40,029 nt of DNA from a virus, in IMG/VR virus record IMGVR_UViG_3300031566_000145, positions 1 through 40,029 of that record; one strand, given 5' to 3'. Below, piece by piece: positions 1 through 6,587 of the stretch. Under the pieces are notes generated by a model that was not told the origin of the DNA, ran no database searches, and saw nothing but the letters and a program-made list of their open reading frames with translations. Both the position numbers and the translations under genes were made by a program. The first letter of the stretch is position 1. Every line of letters starts with the position of its first letter.

Positions 1-120
1 TCCATCTTGCTTAATTGAATCAGCAAGCTTTGCAAGCTCCTTCTTGTCTATTTTTCGTGGGTTGTGTTCATATTCTTTTAACTCTTGGAGTTTTATAGTC
101 TTTGTTTTCCACTCAATCAT
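1..120 (-). CDS. ParB-like N-terminal nuclease-fold domain protein (partial)
   Basis: The 40 visible codons start at ATG 120 and run off the left edge of the window. The translation contains the opening of a ParB/Srx fold: an LQELKEYEHNPRKI segment followed by a helix ending in LADSIKQDG, matching the family pattern (L..Y..NPR, then LA.SI...G). ParB-type domains bind DNA for partition, or occur in phage methyltransferase and regulatory fusions; the C-terminal part that would decide between these is outside the window. It is the last visible gene of the leftward replication operon, 8 bases after the preceding stop. The fold is a confident call; the role is open. Confidence 0.7.
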   Translation of the reverse strand, partial: MIEWKTKTIKLQELKEYEHNPRKIDKKELAKLADSIKQDG

Positions 121-128
121 CTTTTTTC

Positions 129-320
129 TTATTCAAACTTATCTTTAATCCAGCTACATATTCTATTAATTATCATGCATTTGGGCTTTGCTTTTATTTC
201 AACATATGGTTCATCATGAGTTTTAGCAGGTCTATTCAAAACCCTAACTCCCTTCGTTTTAGTTTTAAACACATTCTGTTTTTGCTTTTTTCTTTGTTCT
301 ATCTTAGTTTCCATTGTCAT
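129..320 (-). CDS. small basic hypothetical protein (63 aa)
   Basis: No family is recognised. The protein is strongly basic, with an N-terminal lysine/glutamine-rich stretch (IEQRKKQKQNVFKTKTKG) and a C-terminal amphipathic segment. It sits between the 67-aa gene and the ParB-like gene in the same direction with short gaps, which is the main support for its being real. The ATG at 320 has no strong ribosome binding site and a second ATG lies two codons in. It could be a small DNA- or RNA-binding protein, but this is guesswork from charge alone. Confidence 0.45.
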   Translation of the reverse strand: MTMETKIEQRKKQKQNVFKTKTKGVRVLNRPAKTHDEPYVEIKAKPKCMIINRICSWIKDKFE

Positions 321-350
321 TGTTCTAACTATTTTAATTTCATTATATTA

Positions 351-554
351 TCACACTTTTACTATTTGACCAGAAGCTCTGTTTTTTTGCCTATTTAGAA
401 ACTCAATATATTTTCCCAAGGCTAGATCTGCATCATATTGCGCCATCCTTCTCGCTTGCTCTCTATATTCTCGACACTCATCCCATAATCTATTTAGAGC
501 TTCAGGGCTTTTTTCGCTTTTCCCTGGCTTCACAGCATATTTTTTTATAGTCAT
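351..554 (-). CDS. small hypothetical protein (67 aa)
   Basis: No family is recognised. The sequence is charged and predicted to be helical in the middle (RLWDECREYREQARRMAQYD), with a basic N-terminus. It lies 15 bases downstream of the SSB-like gene in the same operon. The position suggests an accessory replication or early function; nothing in the sequence names one. Confidence 0.5.
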   Translation of the reverse strand: MTIKKYAVKPGKSEKSPEALNRLWDECREYREQARRMAQYDADLALGKYIEFLNRQKNRASGQIVKV

Positions 555-569
555 TTTTCACCTTAAATA

Positions 570-1151
570 TTAAAACGGCAACTCATCTTCTACAAGATCT
601 TTTTCTGGCATAGCTTTAGTTTGCCCTATTTTAAACCTACCGTTTAGCTTCATTAAAGCATCATATTCATTATGTTCTTTAGTTATAGCATATCTAATTT
701 CATTTCTATCATTTCCTTCTTGGTCAGGTGATACATCAATTTGGGCTATAAACTCTATACCGTCCAGCTCTTTAAAACTCTTGATAGTTCTAGCACTATT
801 TGCCGCTTCTGTTACATCGTTTGAATGTATACCGTTAGCTGATTCTAGTACTGTACGGATGAAGCTTCTACCCATTTGCGCCCATTTATCACCTTTTTCA
901 CTATGCAATCCAATTATACTCCAAACTCTACGCCCTTCATATTTACCGCTAATTATCGTATATTCACAATTAAGATATACCGCATCTGTTCGCTCACTCT
1001 TTGTAGCCCAGTCGTTAGTCCAACCTTTGCTATCATCATTATGGTATCCAAATTTTACATGCATACGCACTTTGGCTATAGTTTTGTCTGGTATAACCGA
1101 ATAGCTATTTTGTGGCTCTGCGGTTGAGTAGTTTAATTCTGTGTTAGTCAT
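570..1151 (-). CDS. putative ssDNA-binding-like phage protein with SSB-type C-terminal tail
   Basis: The 193-aa protein has a compact beta-rich core (YTIISGKYEGRRVWSIIGL, GRSFIRTVLESANGI, LDGIEFIAQIDV) resembling phage early proteins of the DUF669 or OB-fold kind. It ends in the acidic tip EDELPF, close to the D-D-D-I-P-F tip by which bacterial SSB recruits replication and repair proteins. Established knowledge: phage SSB substitutes often keep such a tip. Inference: it coats ssDNA made by the initiator below or by the Erf/YqaJ system. It overlaps the preceding 76-aa gene by 8 bases, so translation is probably coupled. Family membership is not certain. Confidence 0.5.
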   Translation of the reverse strand: MTNTELNYSTAEPQNSYSVIPDKTIAKVRMHVKFGYHNDDSKGWTNDWATKSERTDAVYLNCEYTIISGKYEGRRVWSIIGLHSEKGDKWAQMGRSFIRTVLESANGIHSNDVTEAANSARTIKSFKELDGIEFIAQIDVSPDQEGNDRNEIRYAITKEHNEYDALMKLNGRFKIGQTKAMPEKDLVEDELPF

Positions 1152-1374
1152 TTTTATTCTCCTTTAATAATGTTTGTAATGCTTTAATATCCTCTACTAC
1201 ACATTGCGTTATAAAATTATCATAAAACTCATATGCATCCTCGTCTTCATTTTCGATGTCATTTCTGTAGTTACACTCTGAATCGCCTTGTTTCCACCTC
1301 ATGTAGTTCGCAATAGACTCCTCCACATCACTTACTTCATCTTTAAACATTATTCTTATTTCTGATGTATTCAT
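1144..1374 (-). CDS. small acidic hypothetical protein (76 aa)
   Basis: No family is recognised. The protein is very acidic in its middle (YRNDIENEDEDAYEFYDNF) and predicted to be mostly helical. A GGAGAATAA stretch just upstream of the ATG is a good ribosome binding site. The end overlaps the start of the SSB-like gene. Small acidic phage early proteins are sometimes DNA mimics or inhibitors of host proteins, but no evidence here goes beyond composition. Confidence 0.55.
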   Translation of the reverse strand: MNTSEIRIMFKDEVSDVEESIANYMRWKQGDSECNYRNDIENEDEDAYEFYDNFITQCVVEDIKALQTLLKENKND

Positions 1375-1386
1375 TGTTTATTCTCC

Positions 1387-1611
1387 TTATCTTTTTTTTC
1401 TAATATTAATGTAATCGTCTAGGCTTTGGGCAAAAAAATCAGGATCTCCATGATCACAACCAAAGGGTGGGTTTAATATCGCATTCAAAAGCATCTCGAC
1501 CACTTCTGAATTTGTTTTATCTGGAGCGTTACAGTCAACACAAGTCTCAATAGACGCCCTCACTCTTTTAATTAACTCAGGATACTTCTTTCTAAATTCT
1601 ATTGGTTTCAT
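1387..1611 (-). CDS. small hypothetical protein (74 aa) with four cysteine/histidine residues
   Basis: No family is recognised. The ATG at 1611 overlaps the previous stop (TAATG), behind a GGGAGAATAA ribosome binding site, so it is probably translated by coupling. The sequence holds CVDC near residue 24 and a CDHGD motif near residue 52, which together could bind a metal, though this is speculation. The N-terminal helix is basic (FRKKYPELIKRVRASIE). Confidence 0.55.
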   Translation of the reverse strand: MKPIEFRKKYPELIKRVRASIETCVDCNAPDKTNSEVVEMLLNAILNPPFGCDHGDPDFFAQSLDDYINIRKKR

Positions 1612-1967
1612 TATTTATTCTCCCTTGTGGCGTCTATTAATTCTAAAATAGAGCGTTTATTATCATCAAATATTCGAGCGAATAATATAGAGGGTGTGTA
1701 ATTATAAGATGGTTCTCCCAGCTTAATCGGGCTACCACACAAATATTGCAGAGTATTCTCTATCCCCCAGTTACTAAGTAAGTATCTTATTTTTTCAATG
1801 CAATTTAATTCAGTACTTATATCTAATAAATACCTCGAAATAAGAACCAGCTCACTTTGTGTAAGGTTGGAACGGCCATCTTCTACTAGAAGTTTAAACT
1901 CTAAAGTCTCCATTGTTTGACGCTGTAATCTAATATCTTCCCTATTCATTATTTTATCTTCTATCAT
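1611..1967 (-). CDS. hypothetical protein (118 aa), replication operon
   Basis: No family is recognised. It is an alpha-helical protein with alternating charged and hydrophobic residues and two cysteines. The first ATG at 1967 lies within the end of the 539-aa initiator gene (overlap about 14 bases); an internal ATG at 1949 would remove the overlap, but neither start has a clear ribosome binding site. Co-transcription with the initiator suggests a replication-related or copy-control function. Confidence 0.5.
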   Translation of the reverse strand: MIEDKIMNREDIRLQRQTMETLEFKLLVEDGRSNLTQSELVLISRYLLDISTELNCIEKIRYLLSNWGIENTLQYLCGSPIKLGEPSYNYTPSILFARIFDDNKRSILELIDATRENK

Positions 1968-3573
1968 TATCTTTTTTCTCTAATATTAATGGTGCTAAAG
2001 TTTCTGAATCAAATACCCATGGAAAATACAAAGTATCCCTATCATTAATATTTGTTACTTCAATATCTACATCATGATATTTAGCTGCTGATTCTACGAG
2101 CGATTGATGATTAGACAGTTTGTCGCATGCGCTATACTTGGCACTAAGCTTAAGTTTTCTACCATCAAGCGACAAAATGTTAGTCTGTCCTAACGCATAT
2201 TTCAAATGTTCTCTTGAATTGTGATCGATGGAAGACAAAAGATAATCTTTGATGCTTTGCCATTTAAACTCAGCTGGTGAAGTTACTAATGGCGTTTGAA
2301 TACCACGATTAGCACTATCCTCAGCAGTTGGCATTTTGATTTTTGGCTTAGCTACTTCTTCGATTTCAGGTGTTGCATTAATTGCAACCATGACAATGCT
2401 ATCACCGTATACAACCTTGATACATTCTCTTAGCTGCGCTTTCTCATCAGTCTTGAGTGGTATTTTTTTATTGAACTTTACGCCTATTTTATTTGGTGCA
2501 ATCGGTGTAATAACTAGGCTTTCCTGCAAAGACTCTGATGTATTCTTTGGAAATGTCCTGTGAATTTCATAATTGAGATGTTGTCTTAAATCCTGCTTCT
2601 GCGCTGGTAATGCCATAATTTCCTCCTCCTCTTGGGTTTCTATAATTGGCTCTGGTATTAGCTGCATTAAATCTTGCATTGATACCATTTTGTTTGTTCG
2701 ATCTTCTAACGCAGCTATTGGTGCTGGTTGTGGGTCTGGCAATTTCTTATTTGCTTTTTCAGTAAGCATGCTAGGTAACCCAAATTCTGCTGTAGCATAA
2801 TCGGGCATATCATCTCCTGCCGTATCATCGCAGTAGGTGTTTCTTTCCTCGCACTCTGAGCTAGCGTAAAAATCATTCCCAAATGATGATTTTTTTAGCG
2901 GTGGGTTTGGAGAATTTGTTTCAACTAAACGGATATTATTTTTTTTGCTCTGAGTGCTATCGTACAAGGAAGAATAATTATTATTATTGTAAGATAATAA
3001 TAATTCTTCCTCTAAGTTATCTGTAGTGCGACCGTCGCAGTACCCTAGTGCGGCCGTGTCACTACTAACTCCTATGTTTAGGGGGTTAAATTTAGTTCCA
3101 AAGTTTGCTTCATTATAAGTGCTGCTTGTATGTGGTTTTAGTTCTGAGATTCTGTTTTCTGATACACCATATTCATTGTAAAAATACGGTGTATCTTTTA
3201 ATACGTAGATAACTAAATGATTTACGGAAGTGCCTTTTTTTGTATAATCACGAGCAATTAATCCATATCTTTCTAAAAGAGCTAGATTTTCAGTGATTGT
3301 ACGTTTTGAACAACTAAGATCTTTAGCTAATTTCTCTCTATTAAGATGCAGTCCATCTGTATGTAGTTTGCTAATACTAACCACATTGCCATTTTTCTTA
3401 CGTGCTTTGATTGGATTATGAAAAGATCGCAAGTACCAATATAGCTCAACAGCATTAAGGTAGGTGACACCCCTTGAGTTCACTAACAGCTCATTTAGCA
3501 ACTTCTTTCTTTTTAAGACTATTGAATGTCTTTTTGGTTGATTTTCTTCCACTGTAAATGCCACTGCTTTCAT
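1954..3573 (-). CDS. DnaA-like plasmid/phage replication initiator, copy 1 (539 aa)
   Basis: Residues about 35-160 form a winged-helix DNA-binding domain (LHLNREKLAKDLSCSKRTIT; LLERYGLIARDY) ending in the motif DTPYFYNEYGV. A long low-complexity linker follows (about 185-330). The C-terminal region (about 445-525) resembles DnaA domain I: a tryptophan-led helix, then the strand-turn SLDGRKLKLSAKY and a helix. In DnaA that domain contacts the DnaB helicase. The arrangement matches the DnaA-like replication proteins of Rickettsia plasmids. A paralogue lies at 6587-7891. The start at 3573 overlaps the previous stop (TCATGA), with AAGG upstream. The linker DNA contains the palindrome and repeats listed at 2968-3064, making an internal origin plausible. 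Function as initiator is inferred from family resemblance. Confidence 0.75.
   Translation of the reverse strand: MKAVAFTVEENQPKRHSIVLKRKKLLNELLVNSRGVTYLNAVELYWYLRSFHNPIKARKKNGNVVSISKLHTDGLHLNREKLAKDLSCSKRTITENLALLERYGLIARDYTKKGTSVNHLVIYVLKDTPYFYNEYGVSENRISELKPHTSSTYNEANFGTKFNPLNIGVSSDTAALGYCDGRTTDNLEEELLLSYNNNNYSSLYDSTQSKKNNIRLVETNSPNPPLKKSSFGNDFYASSECEERNTYCDDTAGDDMPDYATAEFGLPSMLTEKANKKLPDPQPAPIAALEDRTNKMVSMQDLMQLIPEPIIETQEEEEIMALPAQKQDLRQHLNYEIHRTFPKNTSESLQESLVITPIAPNKIGVKFNKKIPLKTDEKAQLRECIKVVYGDSIVMVAINATPEIEEVAKPKIKMPTAEDSANRGIQTPLVTSPAEFKWQSIKDYLLSSIDHNSREHLKYALGQTNILSLDGRKLKLSAKYSACDKLSNHQSLVESAAKYHDVDIEVTNINDRDTLYFPWVFDSETLAPLILEKKDNDRR
2968..3010. repeat. AT-rich inverted repeat inside initiator copy 1
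   Basis: Outer arms GGAAGAAT and ATTCTTCC (8 bp) and inner arms TATTATTAT and ATAATAATA (9 bp) pair with one 3-base bulge around a short centre. It falls in the linker-coding part of the initiator gene, at about codons 188-202. The AT-rich arms would melt easily. The matching position in the second initiator gene also carries a palindrome. Confidence 0.75.
3024..3064. repeat. two iteron-like 19-bp direct repeats, GC-rich
   Basis: TAGTGCGACCGTCGCAGTA (3024-3042) and TAGTGCGGCCGTGTCACTA (3046-3064) match at 15 of 19 positions, with starts 22 bp apart, about two helical turns. The second copy is itself a dyad (TAGTG / CACTA). They are much richer in GC than the flanking sequence and lie 13 bp from the AT-rich palindrome. 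They are candidate binding sites for the initiator that they lie within. Confidence 0.6.
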
Positions 3574-4049
3574 GAGGTGGCCTTGGCCGTTGCGCTTATA
3601 TGAGTGGACTCGGCCTTAATTCTTAGCTTTTGTTCTCTCTTAGCTTTTTTTCGTTCTTCCCTTTCTTTTGCAATAGACAATTTTAGTTGGTTAATACATA
3701 TGTCCAGATCATCGATAGCTTCAGCTAATTTATTAAGGTGTGGCCTAGTCGCTCTTAAAGCGACCTCTAAATTATATCGACACTGAGTGACTTCCTTTGA
3801 GGAACAATCAGTTAGCGATGTTTCAAAAAGACGAAAGTCATCGTTTTTAGACAACCACTGATATATATTTGTCAAATACTGACGCATCTCATTAATCGTG
3901 AAATTCGTTTCTACCTTCAATACGTCTATTAAACCAAGAAGTGTTACTACATCATTAACAATCAAAGCTGGGTTATTATCTGCTAGCATTATTCGCTTAA
4001 TACGATCGGCTATAGTCTCTATATCATTAATGTCTAAAAGCTTTTTCAT
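3570..4049 (-). CDS. coiled-coil hypothetical protein upstream of initiator (159 aa)
   Basis: No family is recognised. The N-terminal two thirds are helical. The C-terminal part is a highly charged coiled coil (AKEREERKKAKREQKLRIKA). Its stop overlaps the initiator's start by four bases (ATGA), so the two are translationally coupled and probably function together. It could be an initiator loader or copy-number regulator; the sequence does not show which. Confidence 0.6.
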   Translation of the reverse strand: MKKLLDINDIETIADRIKRIMLADNNPALIVNDVVTLLGLIDVLKVETNFTINEMRQYLTNIYQWLSKNDDFRLFETSLTDCSSKEVTQCRYNLEVALRATRPHLNKLAEAIDDLDICINQLKLSIAKEREERKKAKREQKLRIKAESTHISATAKATS

Positions 4050-4210
4050 AGTATGCCTTCGCTAAAAGACTCGAGCATCACAATCAGATCTTCTAATTTA
4101 TCAAGTTCGGTAAAAATTCTGTTTACTTGGTTTTCTGTTAATTCAAGATCGTTTATATAATTGTATAGTCTTTCAAAACATTGTTTTAGATCGTATATAT
4201 ATTCTTTCAT
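4046..4210 (-). CDS. small acidic helical protein (54 aa)
   Basis: This short ORF starts at ATG 4210 behind AAGGG and ends in a TGA that overlaps the ATG of the 159-aa gene. The translation starts MKEYIYDLKQCFERLYNYI and ends EDLIVMLESFSEGIL; it has heptad-like hydrophobic spacing and is probably a single long helix. The overlap and ribosome binding site support it as a genuine gene filling the only space between its neighbours. No function can be assigned. Confidence 0.6.
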   Translation of the reverse strand: MKEYIYDLKQCFERLYNYINDLELTENQVNRIFTELDKLEDLIVMLESFSEGIL

Positions 4211-4227
4211 AACCCTTGCCGCCTTTA

Positions 4228-4782
4228 TTAAAAGTTAATATCTTCGGAATAAATTCTAACGCTTTTTTCATGCATATAAACCATCAAAACGCCAGTTTCC
4301 TGAGTAATTAAAGATCCGTTAAAAGTAATTTTAGTGCCGATAGTAAGAGCAAAAACTAGGGAAGAAGAATTAAAGCAGAAAGCTATAGAAGGGTTGTTAT
4401 TATCTTCTAGAAATATTTTAGATTGCTCTTTGTCTATCTTTGTTATAGTTCCAGTGAAAACATCACTATAATTATTCGTGTGAGATGTAGTTAACAATGA
4501 CGATGAGTATGTATTTTTATAATCTTCAATACATATTCTTCCCCAACGCTCTCTTTGCACTCTTTTAATATCTACAAAAATTTTCCTATCTTTTAGACGT
4601 ATGAATGAAGATTGAATACATTTATGTGATAGACCAGTTTTAGCGGATATTATTAGATCAGAACAACAACCTGACTCAAACCCATTGCGTGCAAGGCATG
4701 CCTCTACTACTACTAAATCCGTTGACCCCGTTGGAAAAATTTTTAAAAGGTCGGCAAAAATAGCAATTGTAACTTTTTCCAT
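4228..4782 (-). CDS. hypothetical protein with possible winged-helix N-terminus (184 aa)
   Basis: No family is recognised. The first 85 residues look like a helix-turn-helix (SDLIISAKTGLSHKCIQSSF followed by RLKDRKIFVDIKR). The C-terminal half is beta-rich (VFTGTITKIDKEQSKIFLED; TKITFNGSLI) and could be a small barrel. It is the first gene of the leftward replication operon, divergent from the MFS gene, which is where a regulator would be expected. A DNA-binding role is an inference from layout and predicted fold. Confidence 0.55.
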   Translation of the reverse strand: MEKVTIAIFADLLKIFPTGSTDLVVVEACLARNGFESGCCSDLIISAKTGLSHKCIQSSFIRLKDRKIFVDIKRVQRERWGRICIEDYKNTYSSSLLTTSHTNNYSDVFTGTITKIDKEQSKIFLEDNNNPSIAFCFNSSSLVFALTIGTKITFNGSLITQETGVLMVYMHEKSVRIYSEDINF

Positions 4783-4889
4783 AATTTAAAGTCGATGTGT
4801 TTGTTGCATCCAAATAGTGTAAGTGATAATTTAAAGAATGAAAACCGTAAGGATTACGCTTGATGGTTAACATAAAATAACTAAATAAT
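4783..4889. promoter_or_regulatory. divergent intergenic region with possible rightward promoter and small dyad
   Basis: This 107-bp gap separates the leftward replication operon from the rightward MFS gene. On the plus strand TTGCAT (4804-4809) and TAATTT (4827-4832) are spaced by 17 bp and could be a sigma70-type promoter for the transporter. A 5-bp dyad CGTAA-GGA-TTACG lies at 4846-4858. The sequence ATAATTTAAAG occurs twice. No convincing leftward promoter was found, although one must exist nearby. Confidence 0.3.
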
Positions 4890-6239
4890 ATGCATAACCA
4901 TAAGTACTATAAAAAGAATCGTCTAATTCTAATGTCAGCAACGTTTTTAGAATATTTTGATTTGATGCTTTATGTGCATATGGCATCAATATTAAATGAT
5001 ATATTTTTTGATTCTAATAATGATTTTACTCAGAAATATATAAGTGCATTTTCTTTTTGTTCTACCTTCTGTTTTAAACCATTTGGGGGGGTGGTTTTAG
5101 GGTATTTGGGGGACAAATACGGTAGAAAAAGTCTATTGATTTTTAGTACGTTTACAATGGCTTTCTGTTGCTTAGTAATTGCTAACTTACCACCATTCGC
5201 TCAAATTGGTATTACAGCATCTATCGTTATTACCTTATGTCGTTTAATACAAGGGGTTGCTTCTATGGGTGAAGTTGGTAGTTCAGAAATATACATGGCT
5301 GAAAATTTGTCGCCCCCTGAGAGGTATTTTTCTACTGCCTTAATATCATATGCAGGAGTATTAGGAATGTCATTTGCTCTTCTGGTTGCAAAACTCATTC
5401 TTGCTTTTAACTTAGATTGGAGAATGGTCTTCTGGTTTGGGTCTATTGTTGCAATAATTGGTTACAAAGCAAGGATTATCATGAAAGAGTCCCCCGAATT
5501 CTTAAGAGCGCATCAAAAATTGTTGTTATTTTTAAATATTGATAAAAAGACACAAGAAGGAAAATTAGCGCTAATAAATAAACAATTAGACCCTTTGCTA
5601 AAAAAATCTCCAATAAGAACTAAGTTTGCCTATTTTTGTTCTTTCTGTGGTTGGCCAGTATGTTTTTATTTTTCCTATGTGTATTGTGGAAGTATATTAA
5701 GAGATGAGTTTGGCTTCTCTAGAAAAATGGTGATTGACCATAATTTTATCTTGTCATTATTTAATATGGTAGGGTTGTTTTTTTGGGTTTATTTAACAAA
5801 ATTTATTCACCCCTTGAAAATCCTAAGGTTTAAAATATTTTTCTACATACCCTTTTTATGTCTCATACCATTTTTGCTAACAACAGCAGAGAGTCCTTAT
5901 CTTATATTACTTATTCAAGTAATAGGTGTTGTATGGGGCAATTCTACTATTCCTGCAAAAGGGGTTTTTTTAATACATTTTGGAACTTTAGAGCGTTTTA
6001 AATTTTCAGCTTCTCTAAACGCCATCGCTCACGTTTGTTTATATATAGTAACCTCCTTTGGACTAAATTATTTTAGAGATCACTTCGGAAATTACGGAAT
6101 ATTATGTGTTTCTTTACCCGCTACCCTTTTATTTACTTGGGGAGTTATGGAATTTTCCAGAATGGAAAAAGAAACAAAGGACTATTACCTAGATCTTCCG
6201 AAGACGGCTAAATTAAATAAATACTGCTATAAGAGCTAA
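4890..6239 (+). CDS. MFS transporter, ProP-like metabolite:H+ symporter
   Basis: The 449-aa protein is strongly hydrophobic, with about twelve membrane segments. The first cytoplasmic loop carries the MFS signature (GYLGDKYGRKSLLIF, residues about 71-85), and LCRLIQGVASMGEVGSSEIY matches the metabolite:H+ symporter branch that includes ProP and the multicopy Rickettsia ProP-like transporters. The substrate cannot be told; osmolyte or small organic acid is typical of the branch. It stands alone on its strand between two phage/plasmid replication blocks, so it looks like host-derived cargo. There is no good ribosome binding site before ATG 4890; an internal ATG at about 4932 is possible. A run of seven G near 5085-5091 falls in the signature loop. 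Confidence 0.85.
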   Translation: MHNHKYYKKNRLILMSATFLEYFDLMLYVHMASILNDIFFDSNNDFTQKYISAFSFCSTFCFKPFGGVVLGYLGDKYGRKSLLIFSTFTMAFCCLVIANLPPFAQIGITASIVITLCRLIQGVASMGEVGSSEIYMAENLSPPERYFSTALISYAGVLGMSFALLVAKLILAFNLDWRMVFWFGSIVAIIGYKARIIMKESPEFLRAHQKLLLFLNIDKKTQEGKLALINKQLDPLLKKSPIRTKFAYFCSFCGWPVCFYFSYVYCGSILRDEFGFSRKMVIDHNFILSLFNMVGLFFWVYLTKFIHPLKILRFKIFFYIPFLCLIPFLLTTAESPYLILLIQVIGVVWGNSTIPAKGVFLIHFGTLERFKFSASLNAIAHVCLYIVTSFGLNYFRDHFGNYGILCVSLPATLLFTWGVMEFSRMEKETKDYYLDLPKTAKLNKYCYKS

Positions 6240-6252
6240 ACTCCTTTTGGAA

Positions 6253-6432
6253 TTAGAAGTCGAATTGAAAGTATTGCCAAAGAAGCATAAAGAAAAATAA
6301 ACAATAGAACAATGACCAGAATACAAATTGATTCAAATCACCGTCTTTTTCTAAGAAAATCTTAGCCCAGAAATTGTGTTTTTTAGGCCTTTGTTCTTCT
6401 TCACTAATAATATTCTTCTTTTTAATAGTCAT
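6253..6432 (-). CDS. small single-pass membrane protein (59 aa)
   Basis: This short ORF starts at ATG 6432, overlapping the stop of the 52-aa gene, with AGGGAT upstream. The N-terminus is hydrophilic and basic (MTIKKKNIISEEEQRPKKHN). The C-terminus holds one membrane segment (FVFWSLFYCLFFFMLLW) and a short tail. This is an N-in, C-out type topology by charge. It is the last gene of the second initiator operon and converges on the MFS gene 13 bases away. It could anchor the element or act at the membrane; a holin is possible but unsupported. Confidence 0.6.
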   Translation of the reverse strand: MTIKKKNIISEEEQRPKKHNFWAKIFLEKDGDLNQFVFWSLFYCLFFFMLLWQYFQFDF

Positions 6433-6587
6433 GATTTATCCCTATTTTGTGTGAGTAGTAGCAATTTTAAATAGTTAAGTTCTGATCTCATAGATTCAAC
6501 TTTCTTTCGTAATTCATAAACCTCTTCTTTAGTAGACAAATCAGCAGCTCTGAAGCTTATGCTTTTAGATGTTTCTTCCATTAACAT
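6429..6587 (-). CDS. small coiled-coil protein (52 aa)
   Basis: The ATG at 6587 overlaps the stop of the second initiator (TAATG) behind a strong GGAGA ribosome binding site, and the stop overlaps the next ATG. The translation contains a heptad-like helix (STKEEVYELRKKVESMRSEL, then NYLKLLLL). Tight coupling on both sides supports it as real. The function is unknown; a small dimeric partner of the initiator or of the downstream membrane protein would fit. Confidence 0.6.
   Translation of the reverse strand: MLMEETSKSISFRAADLSTKEEVYELRKKVESMRSELNYLKLLLLTQNRDKS

Noticed and set aside
4676-4873. Minus-strand 65-aa frame upstream of the 184-aa gene
   Set aside because: It overlaps the 184-aa gene in another frame and has no family features or ribosome binding site.
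6253-6432. Holin call for the 59-aa membrane protein
   Set aside because: One membrane segment and a replication-operon position do not support a holin more than other roles.
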